Assembly (NCBI RefSeq): GCF_018320785.1
Contig: NC_054879.1
Span: 46,612,198 to 46,676,197 of the forward strand
Direction of reading: 5' to 3'
Length of the DNA stretch: 64,000 bases
From: Cheilinus undulatus
Taxonomy: Eukaryota; Chordata; Actinopteri; Labriformes; Labridae
Position numbers and translations under genes: made by a program
Shown: one piece after another, positions 52,059 to 63,760 of the stretch
Numbering within the stretch: the stretch's first letter is position 1
Layout of the letters: every line of letters starts with the position of its first letter
Notes under the pieces: generated by a model
Told to the model about the DNA's origin: nothing
What the model saw: only the letters and a program-made list of their open reading frames with translations
Database searches by the model: none

Positions 52059-53401
52059 CAGAGGGGGCCGGATCCTGGATTAAGGTCTGACCTGAGGGGC
52101 TAACAGGGTCCACTGCTAACCAAACTCTCAACCTCATTTTCACCAGTAATAAATTATGGGGGAAAAACTAGCACTGATGATAAATGATTATGAGATTTAA
52201 ATATTTAAAATGATAAGTTAAAAGGCTCAAAACCTGAGATAAAAAGTCTAACTTATCAGTTCAAAAGGTCAAAACACAAGATAAGATGTTAAGATAATGC
52301 TTTTGAAAGGCAAATATATCAAAAAGAAAGTCACAATCATGTTTTTAAGGCAAAAATATGACAGAATATTTAAAATGGTGCACCAAAAAGGTCAAAGTAT
52401 GAAATAAAGGTAAAAAAATAGATTAAAAGGGTCAAAGATTGAATAAAAAGTCAATATTACGAATTGAAAAGCTCAAATTATGAGCTACATAGTCAAAATA
52501 TGAGACTAAAGTCAAAATAATAATTTGAAAATGGTCAATATATGAGCCAAAAAGTGAATATAATAAGTTGACAAAGTGAAAATTTGAAATAAAAGTCAAA
52601 ATAATAAAGTGAACAAGTGAATATTTGACATAAAAGTCAAAATAATAAATTGAAAATGTTCAAAATATGAGATAAAAAGTCAAAATAATAAATTGAAAAT
52701 GTTCAAAATATGAGATAAAAAGTCAAAATAATAAATTGAAAATGTTCAAAATATGAGATAAAAAGTCAAAATAATAAATTGACAAAGTGAAAATATGAGA
52801 TGAAAGTAAAAATAATAAATTGAAAATGGTCAAAATATGAGATAAAAGTAAAAAAAAATTGAAAATGGTCAAATAAGAGATAAAAGTCCAAATAACAGAT
52901 TAAAAGGGTCAAACGATTAGATAAAAGTCACATTACAAATTGAAAAGCTCAAAGTCAGCATATGAGCTAAAAAGTGAAAACTATAAATTGACAAAGTCAA
53001 AATATAAGATAAAAAGTCAAAATTATAAATTGAAAATGGTCAAAATAAGAGATAAAAAAATCCAAATAATAGATGTAAAAGGTAAAAATATTAAATAAAA
53101 ATTCAGATAATTGATTGAAATCAGAACTGTGCAATGCAAAATTGAAAATATGAAAAGAAAACACAAACTAATTTATTTTCTCACATTTCTTTTTCTCTAT
53201 TTTTATTCCTTATTTTTCACATATTTATGACTTGAGGATATTTGATATCATCAAGGTTACGTTTACAATTTCACTAGAGGAAATCTGCAGAACCTGTATT
53301 ATAGGGCCAGTTATAATAAGAATAGGATATTATCTTGCAGGTCGGATGTAACTGTACCACGGGCCGGATTTGGCCCCTGGGCCTCGAGTTTGACACCCCT
53401 G
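52059..53401 (+). mobile_element. hAT-like element (GTGTCAAACTC family), left end deleted internally
   Basis: The right end GAGTTTGACACCCCTG is intact. The left end reads CAGAGGGGGCCGG, as if the GTGTCAAACTC part had been lost between two CAG-like triplets. The 8-bp flanks agree only in their first four bases (gtct). The minisatellite includes three exact 43-bp units at 52636-52764. Confidence 0.75.
52636..52764. repeat. Three exact 43-bp tandem units
   Basis: The unit begins GTCAAAATAATAAATTGAAA and recurs without change at 52636, 52679 and 52722, with a fourth, diverging unit from 52765. This exactness stands out against the decayed copies around it and indicates recent expansion. Confidence 0.9.
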
Positions 53402-53940
53402 GTCTATATGATAAAAAATAAAACAGTCTATGCACACAAGACTCCAAAACTCTCCCATTAGAAGATGAAGCTGTCTGCTTTGATGCTATTTTTAGTTAAA
53501 ATCATAGCTGATCATCCAGTTCAGTTGTGTTGTGTATTTGGAGCTGCAGTACAACAGTAAAGAAAACCTAGAGTGGTAGAAGACAGATAGTTTTAGGCCA
53601 CACCGTGTTAGCCTCTGTGTTATAAATGCATGTGTGTCATTTAATACACAGCCATGACTCACTAACCATCATAATCATGAATCCAAACTTACATGTCAGC
53701 TGAAACCAGAAAAAAAAAAAAGTCTAATGAAGAAATGACAGACTGAATTTAAGCTGAATCAACTTTCCTCTACTTGTGAAGAGGCTGTGACATCACGCTG
53801 TTGAGACATCACTTTCATTTCTGCTTCTTGTGATTTATTTTCCTCTTTCTCAGCAAAAAAACACCAAAACTGACGAGCGCTGTTTGTGTCACCAGGATGT
53901 AGTTCATCTTTCTGTGTCAGGCTGTTCCTTTTTTAAAAAG
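53402..53940 (+). other. C3orf70 intron 1: nothing recognised
   Basis: Unique-looking DNA with no supported feature. Confidence 0.3.
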
Positions 53941-54080
53941 ACTATTTTTGGGGGATTTGAGGCTTTTTATTTGACAAGAGAGACAGGAGATGATGTGCAC
54001 CAAACAGCATCAGGACTGGGAGCGGAGTCTGTAACCAGTGCACCAAGGGCTGAAGCCTCTGTACCCGGGTGCCTGCTGCA
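53941..54080 (-). mobile_element. Degraded SINE-like fragment
   Basis: TTTTTGGGGGATTTGAGGC, TTTATTTGACAAGAGAGACAGG and a tRNA-like head in reverse (AACCAGTGCACCAAGGGC) resemble the other minus-strand SINE copies, but it is diverged. Confidence 0.4.
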
Positions 54081-54082
54081 GC

Positions 54083-54149
54083 CTGAAGCCAGTACAGACT
54101 GAAGCCAGTACAGACTGAAGCCAGTACAGACTGAAGCCAGTACGGACTG
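54083..54149. repeat. 16-bp tandem repeat, four units
   Basis: CTGAAGCCAGTACAGA repeated four times with one change in the last unit. Confidence 0.9.
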
Positions 54150-54172
54150 CTCCTAACAGGACATTTCTAGGG

Positions 54173-55323
54173 ATGCACGATGTTATCGCTCTGGTATCGG
54201 CAGATATCAAAATTTCAGCCCATAAATACATCCGATATTTTGCCTGTGTATTTCAGCATGCATCGACAGTAAATATTGTCCATATATATCGTGGGTGTCC
54301 AAACTATGGCCCAGGGGCCAAATGTGGCCCGCTGCCCTTTTTTGACTGGCCCCCCCAAAATTCTTTAAATTGCATTTAATAAGGCCCTCAATAGAGCATG
54401 AAGCTTGTGCTCCACTGTATTATTACCTCCGCCAAGGAGGTTATGTGATCAGGTGGGTTTGTTTGTTTTTTTGTTTGTTTGTTTGTTTGTTTGTTAGCAA
54501 CATAACTCAAAAAGTTATGGATGGATTTTGATGAAATTTTCAGGAAATGTCAGAAATGGCATAAGGAAGAACTGATTAGATTTTGGGACTGATGCAGATC
54601 ACCGTCTGATTCAGGAATTTTTTTAAGGATTCTGTACTATTGAGAGATAGGGCTAATGGCGGAAGTATGCGCTGTTACCACTTTATACCAGGAGATGGCG
54701 GACATGAGTAACTTCAATCCCAGCAGCATTTGTGGGTGTGTTTCTATTCAAAGTTTTGGAGTTTATAGAGTTTGAAAGACACACGCCCGGTTGAGGAGGC
54801 AAGTCGGAGCGTAACAGAGAGAAAGACAGCGAATTGTGGCGAGAATACTCACAATGCTGGGAGGAATAGAGGAATATTCACCCTCTGACATGACTTCCAG
54901 TCGTCTGGTGAGACCATGGGTGAGACTGTCAGTGCATCTGTTGGCACCAGCAGGCAATGCTTCCTCCATGGCAGTCCACACGTTGTGAAGCCAGTGCTTT
55001 GCTTCACTGTGTTTCCACCCCACTGGGGAGGGAGTAATCGGCGAATGCTGTGGTGGGGGGCACATGGGGACGGATCCAGGAATTTTTTAAAGGATTCTTC
55101 ACTATTTGGAGATAGGGCTAATGGCGGAGGTCTGCGTTCTCTAAGTGCTTTTCTAGTTCTTCTTAGTTTCAGCACAAGGCAGTGCTACCATGCTAACACT
55201 GTAAACAAACATTTGACAAGGATTTATAGCTGTTTTTTCAGGACTAAAACAAGCAACATAATAAATAGTAGAAATATTGGCAACCAAAATAATGAAGATA
55301 TCTTGATTTATAACGCCCTAGAA
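54173..55323. mobile_element. Composite of broken DNA-element fragments
   Basis: 54173-54285 resembles the GGGATGCACGAT end of a hAT-like family. 54292-54420 is a broken copy of the family at 19042 (GTGGGTGTCCAAACTATGGCCC), and its continuation ATGAAGATATCTTGATTTATAA appears at about 55290. Between them (54425-55160) is another dispersed repeat running from CCTCCGCCAAGGAGGTTATG to GCGGAGGTCTGCGTTCTC, with a (TTTG)n run at 54460-54495. Confidence 0.55.
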
Positions 55324-56193
55324 CAGGGGTGTCAAACTCAGTCACAGCAGGGGCCGGACTCTGGATTCAGGTCTAACCTGGGGGCCTAACAGGGTCACCT
55401 TTATAACCATAAACTGCCAACCACATTTCACCAGTAATAAAATATGAAAAAAATCTTAGCACTGATGATAAATGTTTTTGACATTTAAAAAGTAAAAAAG
55501 ATAAGTTTAAAGGCTCACAATCAGAGAAAAGTAAATTTATTAGTTCAAAAAGGTCAAAACATGAAATTAAAATTGAAAATGTTTTTTAAATGGGAAATAT
55601 ATTAGAAAGAAAGTCAAAATTATGAGTTGAAAAGGTCAAAATGTGAAATAAAATTTGTAATCATGGAATTAAAAGTCAAAATATGATTACAATTTTAAAT
55701 TGTGAGTCTAAAAGGTCAAACTATGGGATTATGAAGTCAAACTTTGGAGTTGAAAATATGAGATAAAATACAAAATAGTTGGTTAAAATGGTCAAACTAT
55801 GAATTAAAAATGTAGAATTATGAATCTTAAAGCTCAAAATATCATATGAGAAGTAAATTTATGAGTTGAAATGCTCAAAGTATGAAATAAAAAGTTGAAA
55901 TCCTAAGTTTGAGTCCTAATTGTGAGATGCTAAATTGAAAATGTGAAATTAAAATGCAAATTAATTTCTTTTCCCACATTCCTGACTTCTTATATAAATA
56001 TTTTTACTCCTCACTTTTTTCAGATTTTATGACTTAACAAGGATATCTGAAATCATCAGGATAAGTTCACATTTTTATTCTTGAGGAAATCTGCAGACGT
56101 CAGACTGATGGGCCAGTTAGAACAGAAATATCAGATCATCTTGTGGGCCAGATTTAACTGTTCCATGGGCCGGATTTGAGTTTGACACCCCTG
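55324..56193 (+). mobile_element. hAT-like element (GTGTCAAACTC family)
   Basis: From CAGGGGTGTCAAACTC to GAGTTTGACACCCCTG, with the family minisatellite between. The 8-bp flanks ccctagaa and ctttagat agree at 5 of 8, so the copy is older or the site has drifted. Confidence 0.85.
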
Positions 56194-56243
56194 CTTTAGA
56201 TTCAGTGAAAAATCATCATCTTCATGTTTTCAGTATCAGTTAC

Positions 56244-56700
56244 AGCCTTGGTTCCCAACCTGTGGTCTGGGACCCCCTTAGGTGGGGCGCCAGAGATTCT
56301 GGGGGGGGGTTATAATTTCATTTGCATATACAAACTAAATTCATAATATAACACCTGTAAATAGTTTATACAAATGCATTTGAGTAAGAATATTTTTCTT
56401 TCCGGCTGTTTTCTTTGAATTTAAAAAGAAAAAAAAATTTGATGCAATCATCTGGCCCAAATGTATCACTCTTTTTGTCTTGGTCCTTGGAGGGGGCTCA
56501 AATTTTCTTAGGTTCGCTTTGACATTAGGGGCCGAGTGCACTTGAGCCCAAAGTCCGGTTCGTTTTGGTTAGTGTGAATGCAGATGGGCACGGGCCTTGG
56601 CCCACTTGGGGAGGTGGTCTCAGGTGTGATTCAAGTGGACTCTGACGCGGTTCGGATGAGATGTGAATGCAAATGCGCTAGGATACGGGACAGAGCATCA
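56244..56700. mobile_element. Degraded DNA-element fragments
   Basis: 56244-56310 (GGTTCCCAACCTGTGGTCTGG) looks like one end of a hAT-like element. 56525-56690 (GGGGCCGAGTGCACTTGAGCC, TCCGGTTCGTTTTGG) resembles the element at 3676-4792. Neither has a matching partner end. Confidence 0.45.
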
Positions 56701-57036
56701 TATCAGCTTTATGACATCATCGTAAAAACTAAACATCTTTCCACGGCAGTTTGTTCACATTTTTCCTCTATAAAGGGTGGAAACCATCAGAATCCAGTCA
56801 ATAAATGGTTTGTTGTGACTCACCTTACAGGTGGACACAAGTTGGAGTCAGTGAGAGGAGGTGCAAAGGCAATAAAAGTCTCCTGTCACCTCAAAAACCG
56901 CTGCACCTAGGCAGCATGAGCCCATTTAACCCTCTGAGCTGTGGTAGATGTGCCGATACGAAGAGCGAAGTTGCTGGCATCTTTAAAAGGGATTTTTAAT
57001 CATCCATGGCTGCAGGATGGCTGCAGGATTTACAAT

Positions 57037-57530
57037 GTGAATTATGGATATCTGCAAATGAATTGTAGATATCTGTAATTCCAATTCAAGATATCTACAA
57101 TTCCATTTTGAGTAGTCATAATTCCACTTAGAGATATCTACTATTTCATTTTGCCTAGTCAAATTTTAATTTAAGATATCCACAAAGAGACATGTAGATG
57201 TCTTGAATTGAGGTGAATCTGTAACTCTAATTCTGCCTAGTCACAATGTAATTAGAGATAACTTGAATTGGAATTACAGATATCCAAAATTCATTTGCAG
57301 ATATCTGTAATTCACATTGTGGATATCCGAAATGATGTAGTAGATATCTGTAATGAGAAACCCCATACACATGAATGGCAAAAGTGACGTCATTTCGCCT
57401 AGTCAAAATGACGTAGATATCTGTAATGACAATTGTAGATAGGCAGAATGTATTTGCGGATATCTGAAATGTTCTTTTTGAACATTGAATTTTTTGGCAA
57501 AATTAAAATAACAGATATCTGCAATACATA
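57037..57530. repeat. AGATATCT-rich palindromic repeat
   Basis: Dozens of AGATATCTGTAATT, GTAGATATC and GAATTGTAGATA motifs occur in both orientations, with CTAGTCAAA spacers. The region is both a minisatellite and highly self-complementary. No inverted ends are clear. Confidence 0.75.
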
Positions 57531-57599
57531 TCCAGTCTAGCTTTTAAATGTTAAAACATCTGTCCATATGCTTTTGCTTCTCAGAGTTTCCCATAAGGT

Positions 57600-58900
57600 C
57601 TAAAAGTTTAAAAAAGTCTCGGCCAAATGCTTCACATACTCGCTGTATTGACTGTTAAATTGACTGTGTTGTTGATGGAGCACAGCCCCTCCACTCAATC
57701 ACAAACAATTTTCTTGTCTCTTTAAGAGCCACCACTGGTATTTCCACCACTGCAGACATTTTCCCTCCATTTGAACCTCTCCCACCCTGACACTTGGACA
57801 CCACCCAGCTCTGAATAACAATAGCTGCGCCCAAACCTGACAGGATGTCCGGCTCTTTGTGCTGCCCTAATTTATCCTGAAAATCCGCAGATCAGTGTAC
57901 AACACAATCAACCATCTCCTCTGCACCATTACTCTGAGCTTATAGTGTGCTACTGGAGAAGTCACATTGTAATCTTTGCCGTGTAATCATTGGATTTAGA
58001 TTCCTGCCTCGGTCCAGAGTGAGCCAAGCGATTTGAAATATCTGATGTGGCAGAAAAAGCATGAATTCTTTCCAGTGTTTATTATGAGCCGCATGCTGGA
58101 TTTATGTTTCTCAGAAAAGCCTGCTCAGTGTTACATCATTTGTAAACATTTAGACCACTTTCTTTGCTCTGAAATATTCATCACTCTAGCTTAAAAAGGC
58201 CTGCAAATGGACTCTTTTGCCCTTCCTCCCCTTTATTTAACCCTGGCTTGTTGTAGAGAAGAAAAAACGTGATAATGAGGCTTCTCACCTTCACTCCTCT
58301 GTAATCATGGGTTCCCCTCACAGGACAGCCGTGCTCCACAGTGAGAATAAACTCGCTTAGACTGCTGAATCAGGCAGAACCAGGGCACCCAATGAGGAAA
58401 CTATTGCAGCTTGCTTCTGCATGCAACACCCGCAACTGCTGTGCTCGGCTCACACCCCTCTTCTTTCCAACCATGCAGGAAAAACGCCGGCTAGAAAAAT
58501 GTTGTTACACCCTTATCGCTTCAAATTTGAACATGCCTTCTACTGTTGCTTGGAGTGCAAACTTGTTCTGACGCTGATAATTGTGCATTCACCACAGGGA
58601 GCCCCGCTAGACTGCCTTTTTAATTACATCTTTAATAGGTTTTCAGGCAAACAGACACAAAAGGTCAATGTGTAGTAAGACTAAGCTTAGAATTTAAATT
58701 TCCCAAACACAAATTATTCCCATTATCTCACCTGCGGAGCAGTACTGACTGATTACCTGAGACTTCATTCTTGTCTGCTCCTGTTTCCTACGTGCCTTTG
58801 CAAACTGAACATCCTTGGGTTTTCTTCTTTTGCACACAGCAGCTTAGGGCTGTAGTGATGCCAGAATTCAAACCTTGAAATGATGCTGGCAGATGTGGGC
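57600..58900 (+). other. Repeat-poor block in C3orf70 intron 1
   Basis: About 1.3 kb of non-repetitive sequence with motifs such as AATAACAATAG (SOX-like), CATTTGTAAACA (forkhead-like) and CTCTGTAATCATGG. No exon of C3orf70 or another gene is recognised. Candidate regulatory DNA only. Confidence 0.35.
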
Positions 58901-59465
58901 ACAGAAAATCAAAAATGTAAATTTGATAACCGTTAATTTGGTAAAGATGTTAACTATGATAGCAGTTAACTGAAGTTAATGTTCACCAGTATCAACAAGG
59001 AAAAAAATAATCTGTTTTTGGCGACGTCAGTGGATCTGATGTCATAAGACGACATAATGTAGGTCAGGTATGATTTCAAAATAAAAGCACTAAGGGTATC
59101 TTTCGTCTTTCTCCAATCAGAGTTATGCCCTACACAGAGGCCTACACATGTACACCATCTTATAAATATAACTACAGGTTGAAACGACGCAGACTGCAAG
59201 CCCTGTGATTGGTCTGCTGCTCAGCACCGATGACAGCCAGTCTCTGAGTCATGTCTACAGGAATATTGTGTGTCCTATGCTGTGAGATCAATGGCTGAAG
59301 CTTGTCAAATCTACTTTCATGCATTTGTAATGTTGTGATAAAAATATCCAACACCGAATTCACTACAGAAGCTCTCCTGGCCAGCGATGAAAGCACTTAC
59401 AATCGCAAAGCTATGAATAAATGCAAAGCTGTTGTCACCAATTCGCCTAGTGTCTTGTGTCAATA
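58900..59465 (+). other. C3orf70 intron 1: nothing recognised
   Basis: No bounded repeat or exon seen. Confidence 0.3.
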
Positions 59466-59470
59466 AAAGA

Positions 59471-59677
59471 TTTGTGTTGCTGCAGTGTTTTACCTTGTTT
59501 ACTGCACAACATGCATGACTCACGTCCAACCCCTCACTTCCTGTTTTTTGAAAAACCCAAAATAATCCAAAAACTTTGCTTTTAGTCTTGCTGGCAGTAG
59601 AGAGAGTCTATGATCGGTGTTATCAGTGTGGAAAGCAGATTATTTTGGAGTGAGATGTGCGCTGCATCATGCAGTTT
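59471..59677 (+). repeat. First copy of a ~205-bp duplicated segment
   Basis: TTTGTGTTGCTGCAGTGTTT through CATGACTCACGTCCAACCCC to GCTGCATCATGCAGTTT. It is matched at 60049-60261. Confidence 0.8.
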
Positions 59678-60048
59678 GTCTTTATAGAAGATAACAGAGG
59701 ATGTATAGTTTTAAGGTTCTTGTATTTAAAACACTTAAATGCTTAAATGTCCTAAGAGATCCAAGTGAACGAAGATAGTCTATAATCACTAAGCGTTTAA
59801 TAAATGCAAATACAGTAATGTTCAACTTTTAAACTTACAATGACTCTTCCTGTTGTCATTTTCATTGCTGCTGTTCAGCTCAAGTCAAATAAAGCATTAA
59901 GTGCTGCTTATGATTTCCAGATCCCGTTTGAAGTTTGAGGGAAATTCTGACTTAACAGTGTCATTAAATGTTAGTTTGGATGACACAGATTAACCTGGTG
60001 AGCTTAGCTGTTGTTGCTGGTTACTAACTAGCCTGGTGTGAATCGATG

Positions 60049-60261
60049 ATTTGTGTTTCTGCAGTGTTTTACCCTGTTTATTGCAGCTTACATGACTCAT
60101 GTCCAACCCCTCACTTAATAATCCAAAATAATCCAATATCTTTTCTTTCAGTCTTTGCACATTGGCACAATCGGCCGGCAGTAGAGAGAGACAATGATCA
60201 ATTTTACTGGTGTGAGTAGCAACTTGTTTTGGAGAGAGGCATGCGCTGCATCATGCAGTTT
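60049..60261 (+). repeat. Second copy of the ~205-bp duplicated segment
   Basis: The same landmarks occur in the same order (TTTGTGTTTCTGCAGTGTTT, CATGACTCATGTCCAACCCC, GCTGCATCATGCAGTTT) with substitutions and small indels. The spacing between copies is about 580 bp. Confidence 0.8.
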
Positions 60262-60840
60262 AATGGCTGCTGCCTTCTGCTGGCTTTTCTGCCTACTGCA
60301 GATGTGGGATGTGTTTGTTAAAACTGCAGTCACAGCATTTACAACTATATTGATTCTGTAAAATCTGTATTGATACATGAATAAGAAGGTGCATGTGAAG
60401 ATATATTGCTGTTGCAGATATATCAGTTTCAGTTGTCATGGTTTCCTGTACACATACAAGCTGTAAATCTGGCAACGGAGCAGTATATAAAAATATATAA
60501 TATAAAAATAGTACTGAATAATTTTGACAGTCTTACACAGCTATGATTTAACATTGTTACTCTAAAGTCCTTCCATTAGTATAGTTTAGTTTCAGCATTG
60601 TTAAATGCTGGGCAGTGTTGAAAAATGTGTCATAAAGCAGGGGTTCAGGCAACAATGACTACGCCCAAAATTACAGGCAAACACTTTCAGTTGTATTGAA
60701 AACTTTGTTGACCTTACTTCAGGTTGGATTTAATGTTCTTTCCAGTAGTTTCCATTTAGTTTCAGCTTTATTGAAGCATTTGGATAATAAAATGGTGATA
60801 ACTGGAAATATGCGTAGGTGGCAGCAATGTTCCCAGCTGG
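60262..60840 (+). other. C3orf70 intron 1: nothing recognised
   Basis: AT-rich intron DNA without a supported feature. Confidence 0.3.
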
Positions 60841-61390
60841 TGACAACATCAGTCCGAGCCTCTCATTAGTGGTAATTAGCTGTATTTAGTGTCACCGCCA
60901 ATATGTCATGTCTGATGAGAGCTCTTGCTCACAGCAACACAAGAACCACCTGGTCGGAGTATTTCCATCCTGTTTTATCCTCCACATACTGATTACAACT
61001 ACCAGGCAGAGCAATGAATCACTCATTTACAAAGTCAAACAGAGTCTGATCGGCCCTGAACAGTCTTGTCAGCCGCTTGTTCTCAAACTTGTACTTCACT
61101 TATTAATAAAAGATAGTGGAATCCTGTCAGACGGGGAGTGTGCAGCCATCTCTGAAGGGAAATATGAAGCTTATTGGATAAAGCTCTGATTGATTTGGGA
61201 GACCACTTCAGCAGCGCTGAATCATGAAAAATTTCACCTTTTATTAAAAGATCGATGCGGCGTGAGAGCAGGCCAGAGGGGAGGTTTTCTGATTGATCCT
61301 TTGCATTTGGGAACCCACAGAGGTTCGATCATTCCAGCTGTAGGACTAGATGATGGAAAAGTGACAGCAGTACACTCTATATGAAAAAGT
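60841..61390 (+). other. Repeat-poor block with clustered homeodomain-type sites
   Basis: CATTAG (60864-60869) and TAATTAGC (60873-60880) lie within 17 bases, and further ATTA/TAAT cores follow. The block is free of transposon sequence and of open reading frames that look coding. It is a candidate intronic enhancer. Confidence 0.35.
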
Positions 61391-61997
61391 TTTATGTTTT
61401 AAAGGATTGTTGCTCAGTTTTTGAGGTTTATTTTCTAAAGTCCTTTAAGCACACTTCAGCTGTAGATACCATCATGGAAAACAGGGGAGACTGAGAATTG
61501 AAAGATTCATTTCTAACAGATTTATTTTACTGCTGCAGCCTCATGAAAGCTTAACTGAAATGGGACAGATCAGTAAGGCTCTCAAATCCATGCTTGGATC
61601 CTAATTGTTAATAATGTACCAGTACACTGAACTCTCTATATGATGCACATCCCAATATCCACCTTATTCCTGTAGATGTGCTTATAGTTGGAATTAGACA
61701 ATTATGGGTTTATCCAACTATTTTCACTATGTAGGGTGCAGATGGCCAAGTGTTAAGTAGCACTCCATGTACTTAGATTTAAGTCTGTCTTGTGGCTCCT
61801 TTCCCTCATGTTAGCATGTACTAGCATGTATGATACACCATAGCATCAGCTGCTTTTGGCTGACCGCTGAGGTCAGCCCTACATATGGCAATGTCTGTGT
61901 CTGAGTGAGTATGTCTGTCTGTCGGTACCTGAGTGAGTGACGCTTTTGTATGGTTATGAGCCATATACTACAGAGTTGCATTTGCTTGGACTGAATG
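61391..61997 (+). other. C3orf70 intron 1: repeat-like, unassigned
   Basis: 61810-61855 (ATGTTAGCATGTACTAGCATG, ATGATACACCATAGCATCAGC) recurs at 63651-63696. Otherwise nothing is recognised. Confidence 0.4.
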
Positions 61998-62160
61998 CTG
62001 GACGCGCCGGTAGTCGAGTGGTTAAGGCGTGCGCCATATACGCAGGCGACGTGGGTTCGAATCCGGCCCGTGGCACTATGTCCTGCATGTCTCTCCCCGC
62101 TCTCTTCCCTGTTTCCGACTCTATCCACTGTCCTATCCAATAAAGGCAGAAAATAAATCT
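61998..62160 (+). mobile_element. tRNA-derived SINE, near-complete
   Basis: The tRNA-like head has the A box TAGTCGAGTGG (62011-62021) and B box GGTTCGAATCC (62054-62064). A body follows (CATGTCTCTCCCCGCTCTC, CCGACTCTATCCACTGTCC) with an A-rich tail containing AATAAA. The head does not pair as a normal acceptor stem, so it is a SINE promoter and not a working tRNA gene. Minus-strand relatives lie at 30563, 31070 and 49078. Confidence 0.85.
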
Positions 62161-63640
62161 TGATCAAATTTACTTATTTTTATTCTTTAACAACAAGAGT
62201 TTCAACTTGGACATGCAATAAGTGACTTATCTGTGTAAAAACAAACATGATGGAGCCTGGCAGCTCTGCTCCAGTGAAGGAACCTCCAAACTTGACTGCA
62301 TTTTGGATTTAAACACTACAAAGACAGAGGTAAACTGAACAAAAAAGACCATATCCAGGATGGGCCACATGGAGGTAAAATAGTGATATAAGTACTACTA
62401 GTTTAGGGTCAATTTTTAATGTAAACCCTGAAATTTATAATAATGTGCCTAGTTTGAACATTCTTTGTACTATTTCCAACTGAAGGTCTTTTAGAATCTC
62501 TTAAATATAGAAGCAACATAGGATTTTTTACTAAAATATCTCTACATGAATCGATACTGAATCGAATCGAATCAAATCGGAGCCTTGAGAATCGGAATCG
62601 AATCGATTCAGGAAACCAGTGGCAATACCCAGCCCTAAAAATAAGCCTATAAGCTTTTCATGTTGGGGAAGATGTTTTTACTCCTCTGCTGAGCTGCTTT
62701 GGCATGACAATGTAATAGCTGACGGGGAAAAGGGTAACTTGTGTGAATACTTGTGGCTGCTAGTCGAACGTTAGCTCGACCTTAGCCAGAACAACACGTC
62801 TTCATCACAGCTAGTGGTGAGAGCAACATGGAAAGCTTTCTGCGAAAGACAACGGAGATGCTGCTCCTCTGCGCCCCACTTTGGCATGACAACGTGATAG
62901 TAACGGTGGAAGGCTCAGTTATTATATACAGCTAATGAGATGTTGTGTCCCAGCTAATAAATAGCAGGCGCTTCTGTCTGAACCAGACATGGTGTCTAAA
63001 TCCAAACATACCCAGAAAGCAACACTGAACACTTTCTGTGACAGAATTTTTTTTTTCTCTCCACTCCCGGTCTGTTTCAGCATTTCTTTCTGATCATGGC
63101 GGTGAGCTTGTCCCGTTTACTCTGTTAGCTGCGTTAGCTGTTAGCTTGGACGTTGCAATAGGACCACTAATGTTTAATTCAACCAAGGCGCTGTTCTTGT
63201 TGAAATCAGGGCACAGCCACACCGACAGCATGTCTTTTGCAGAGGAGTGTTTTCCTGTAGTGTTGTCTTCCATTCACGTCAGTAATAGCAAAGAATACAG
63301 AGAGCGTCTTTTCCCCTATGTTGTCTACCTGCAGCTCAGTCTATGAGAGTCTGTGTTTAACCAATCAGATGCGGTAGAAGAAAAGCAGGAGGGGAGGGGG
63401 GATGACGCTGCTCAGGTTTCATCTCCTCACACACAGGCGGAGCCAGACAGAGAGAGAGAGCAACATGTAGCTTTTTACATGTCAGTGACCACTTACTATA
63501 ATAATAAACCACTAACATTCATGACTGCATGAACATCACTCTGCCAGAGCACACATTTGAGTCAGGCATTTCAACAGGCATCCCAGATAGTTGTGGTCAG
63601 CCATGTACTAGGTTTTGACCTAGTCTTGTTAAAATAGACA
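62161..63640 (+). other. C3orf70 intron 1: degraded repeat end, otherwise nothing recognised
   Basis: 62530-62640 (AATCGAATCGAATC ... CAATACCCAGCCCTA) is one end of a dispersed DNA element. The rest holds no supported gene. A 102-codon open frame at 63038-63346 is not recognised. Confidence 0.4.
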
Positions 63641-63760
63641 GGGTGAACCATGTTAGCATGTACTAGCATGTATGATACACCATAGCATCAGCTGTTTTTA
63701 AAATAGACAGGGTGAACCATGTTAGCATGCACTAGCATGTATGCTACATGGTAGCCACCA
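63640..63760. repeat. ~70-bp direct repeat, two units
   Basis: ACAGGGTGAACCATGTTAGC followed by ATGTACTAGCATGTATG recurs about 70 bp later as ATGCACTAGCATGTATG. A third partial copy lies at 61810. Confidence 0.75.

Noticed and set aside
61998-62075. tRNA gene
   Set aside because: A and B boxes are good, but the acceptor stem does not close, and a SINE body and A-rich tail follow. It is a SINE.
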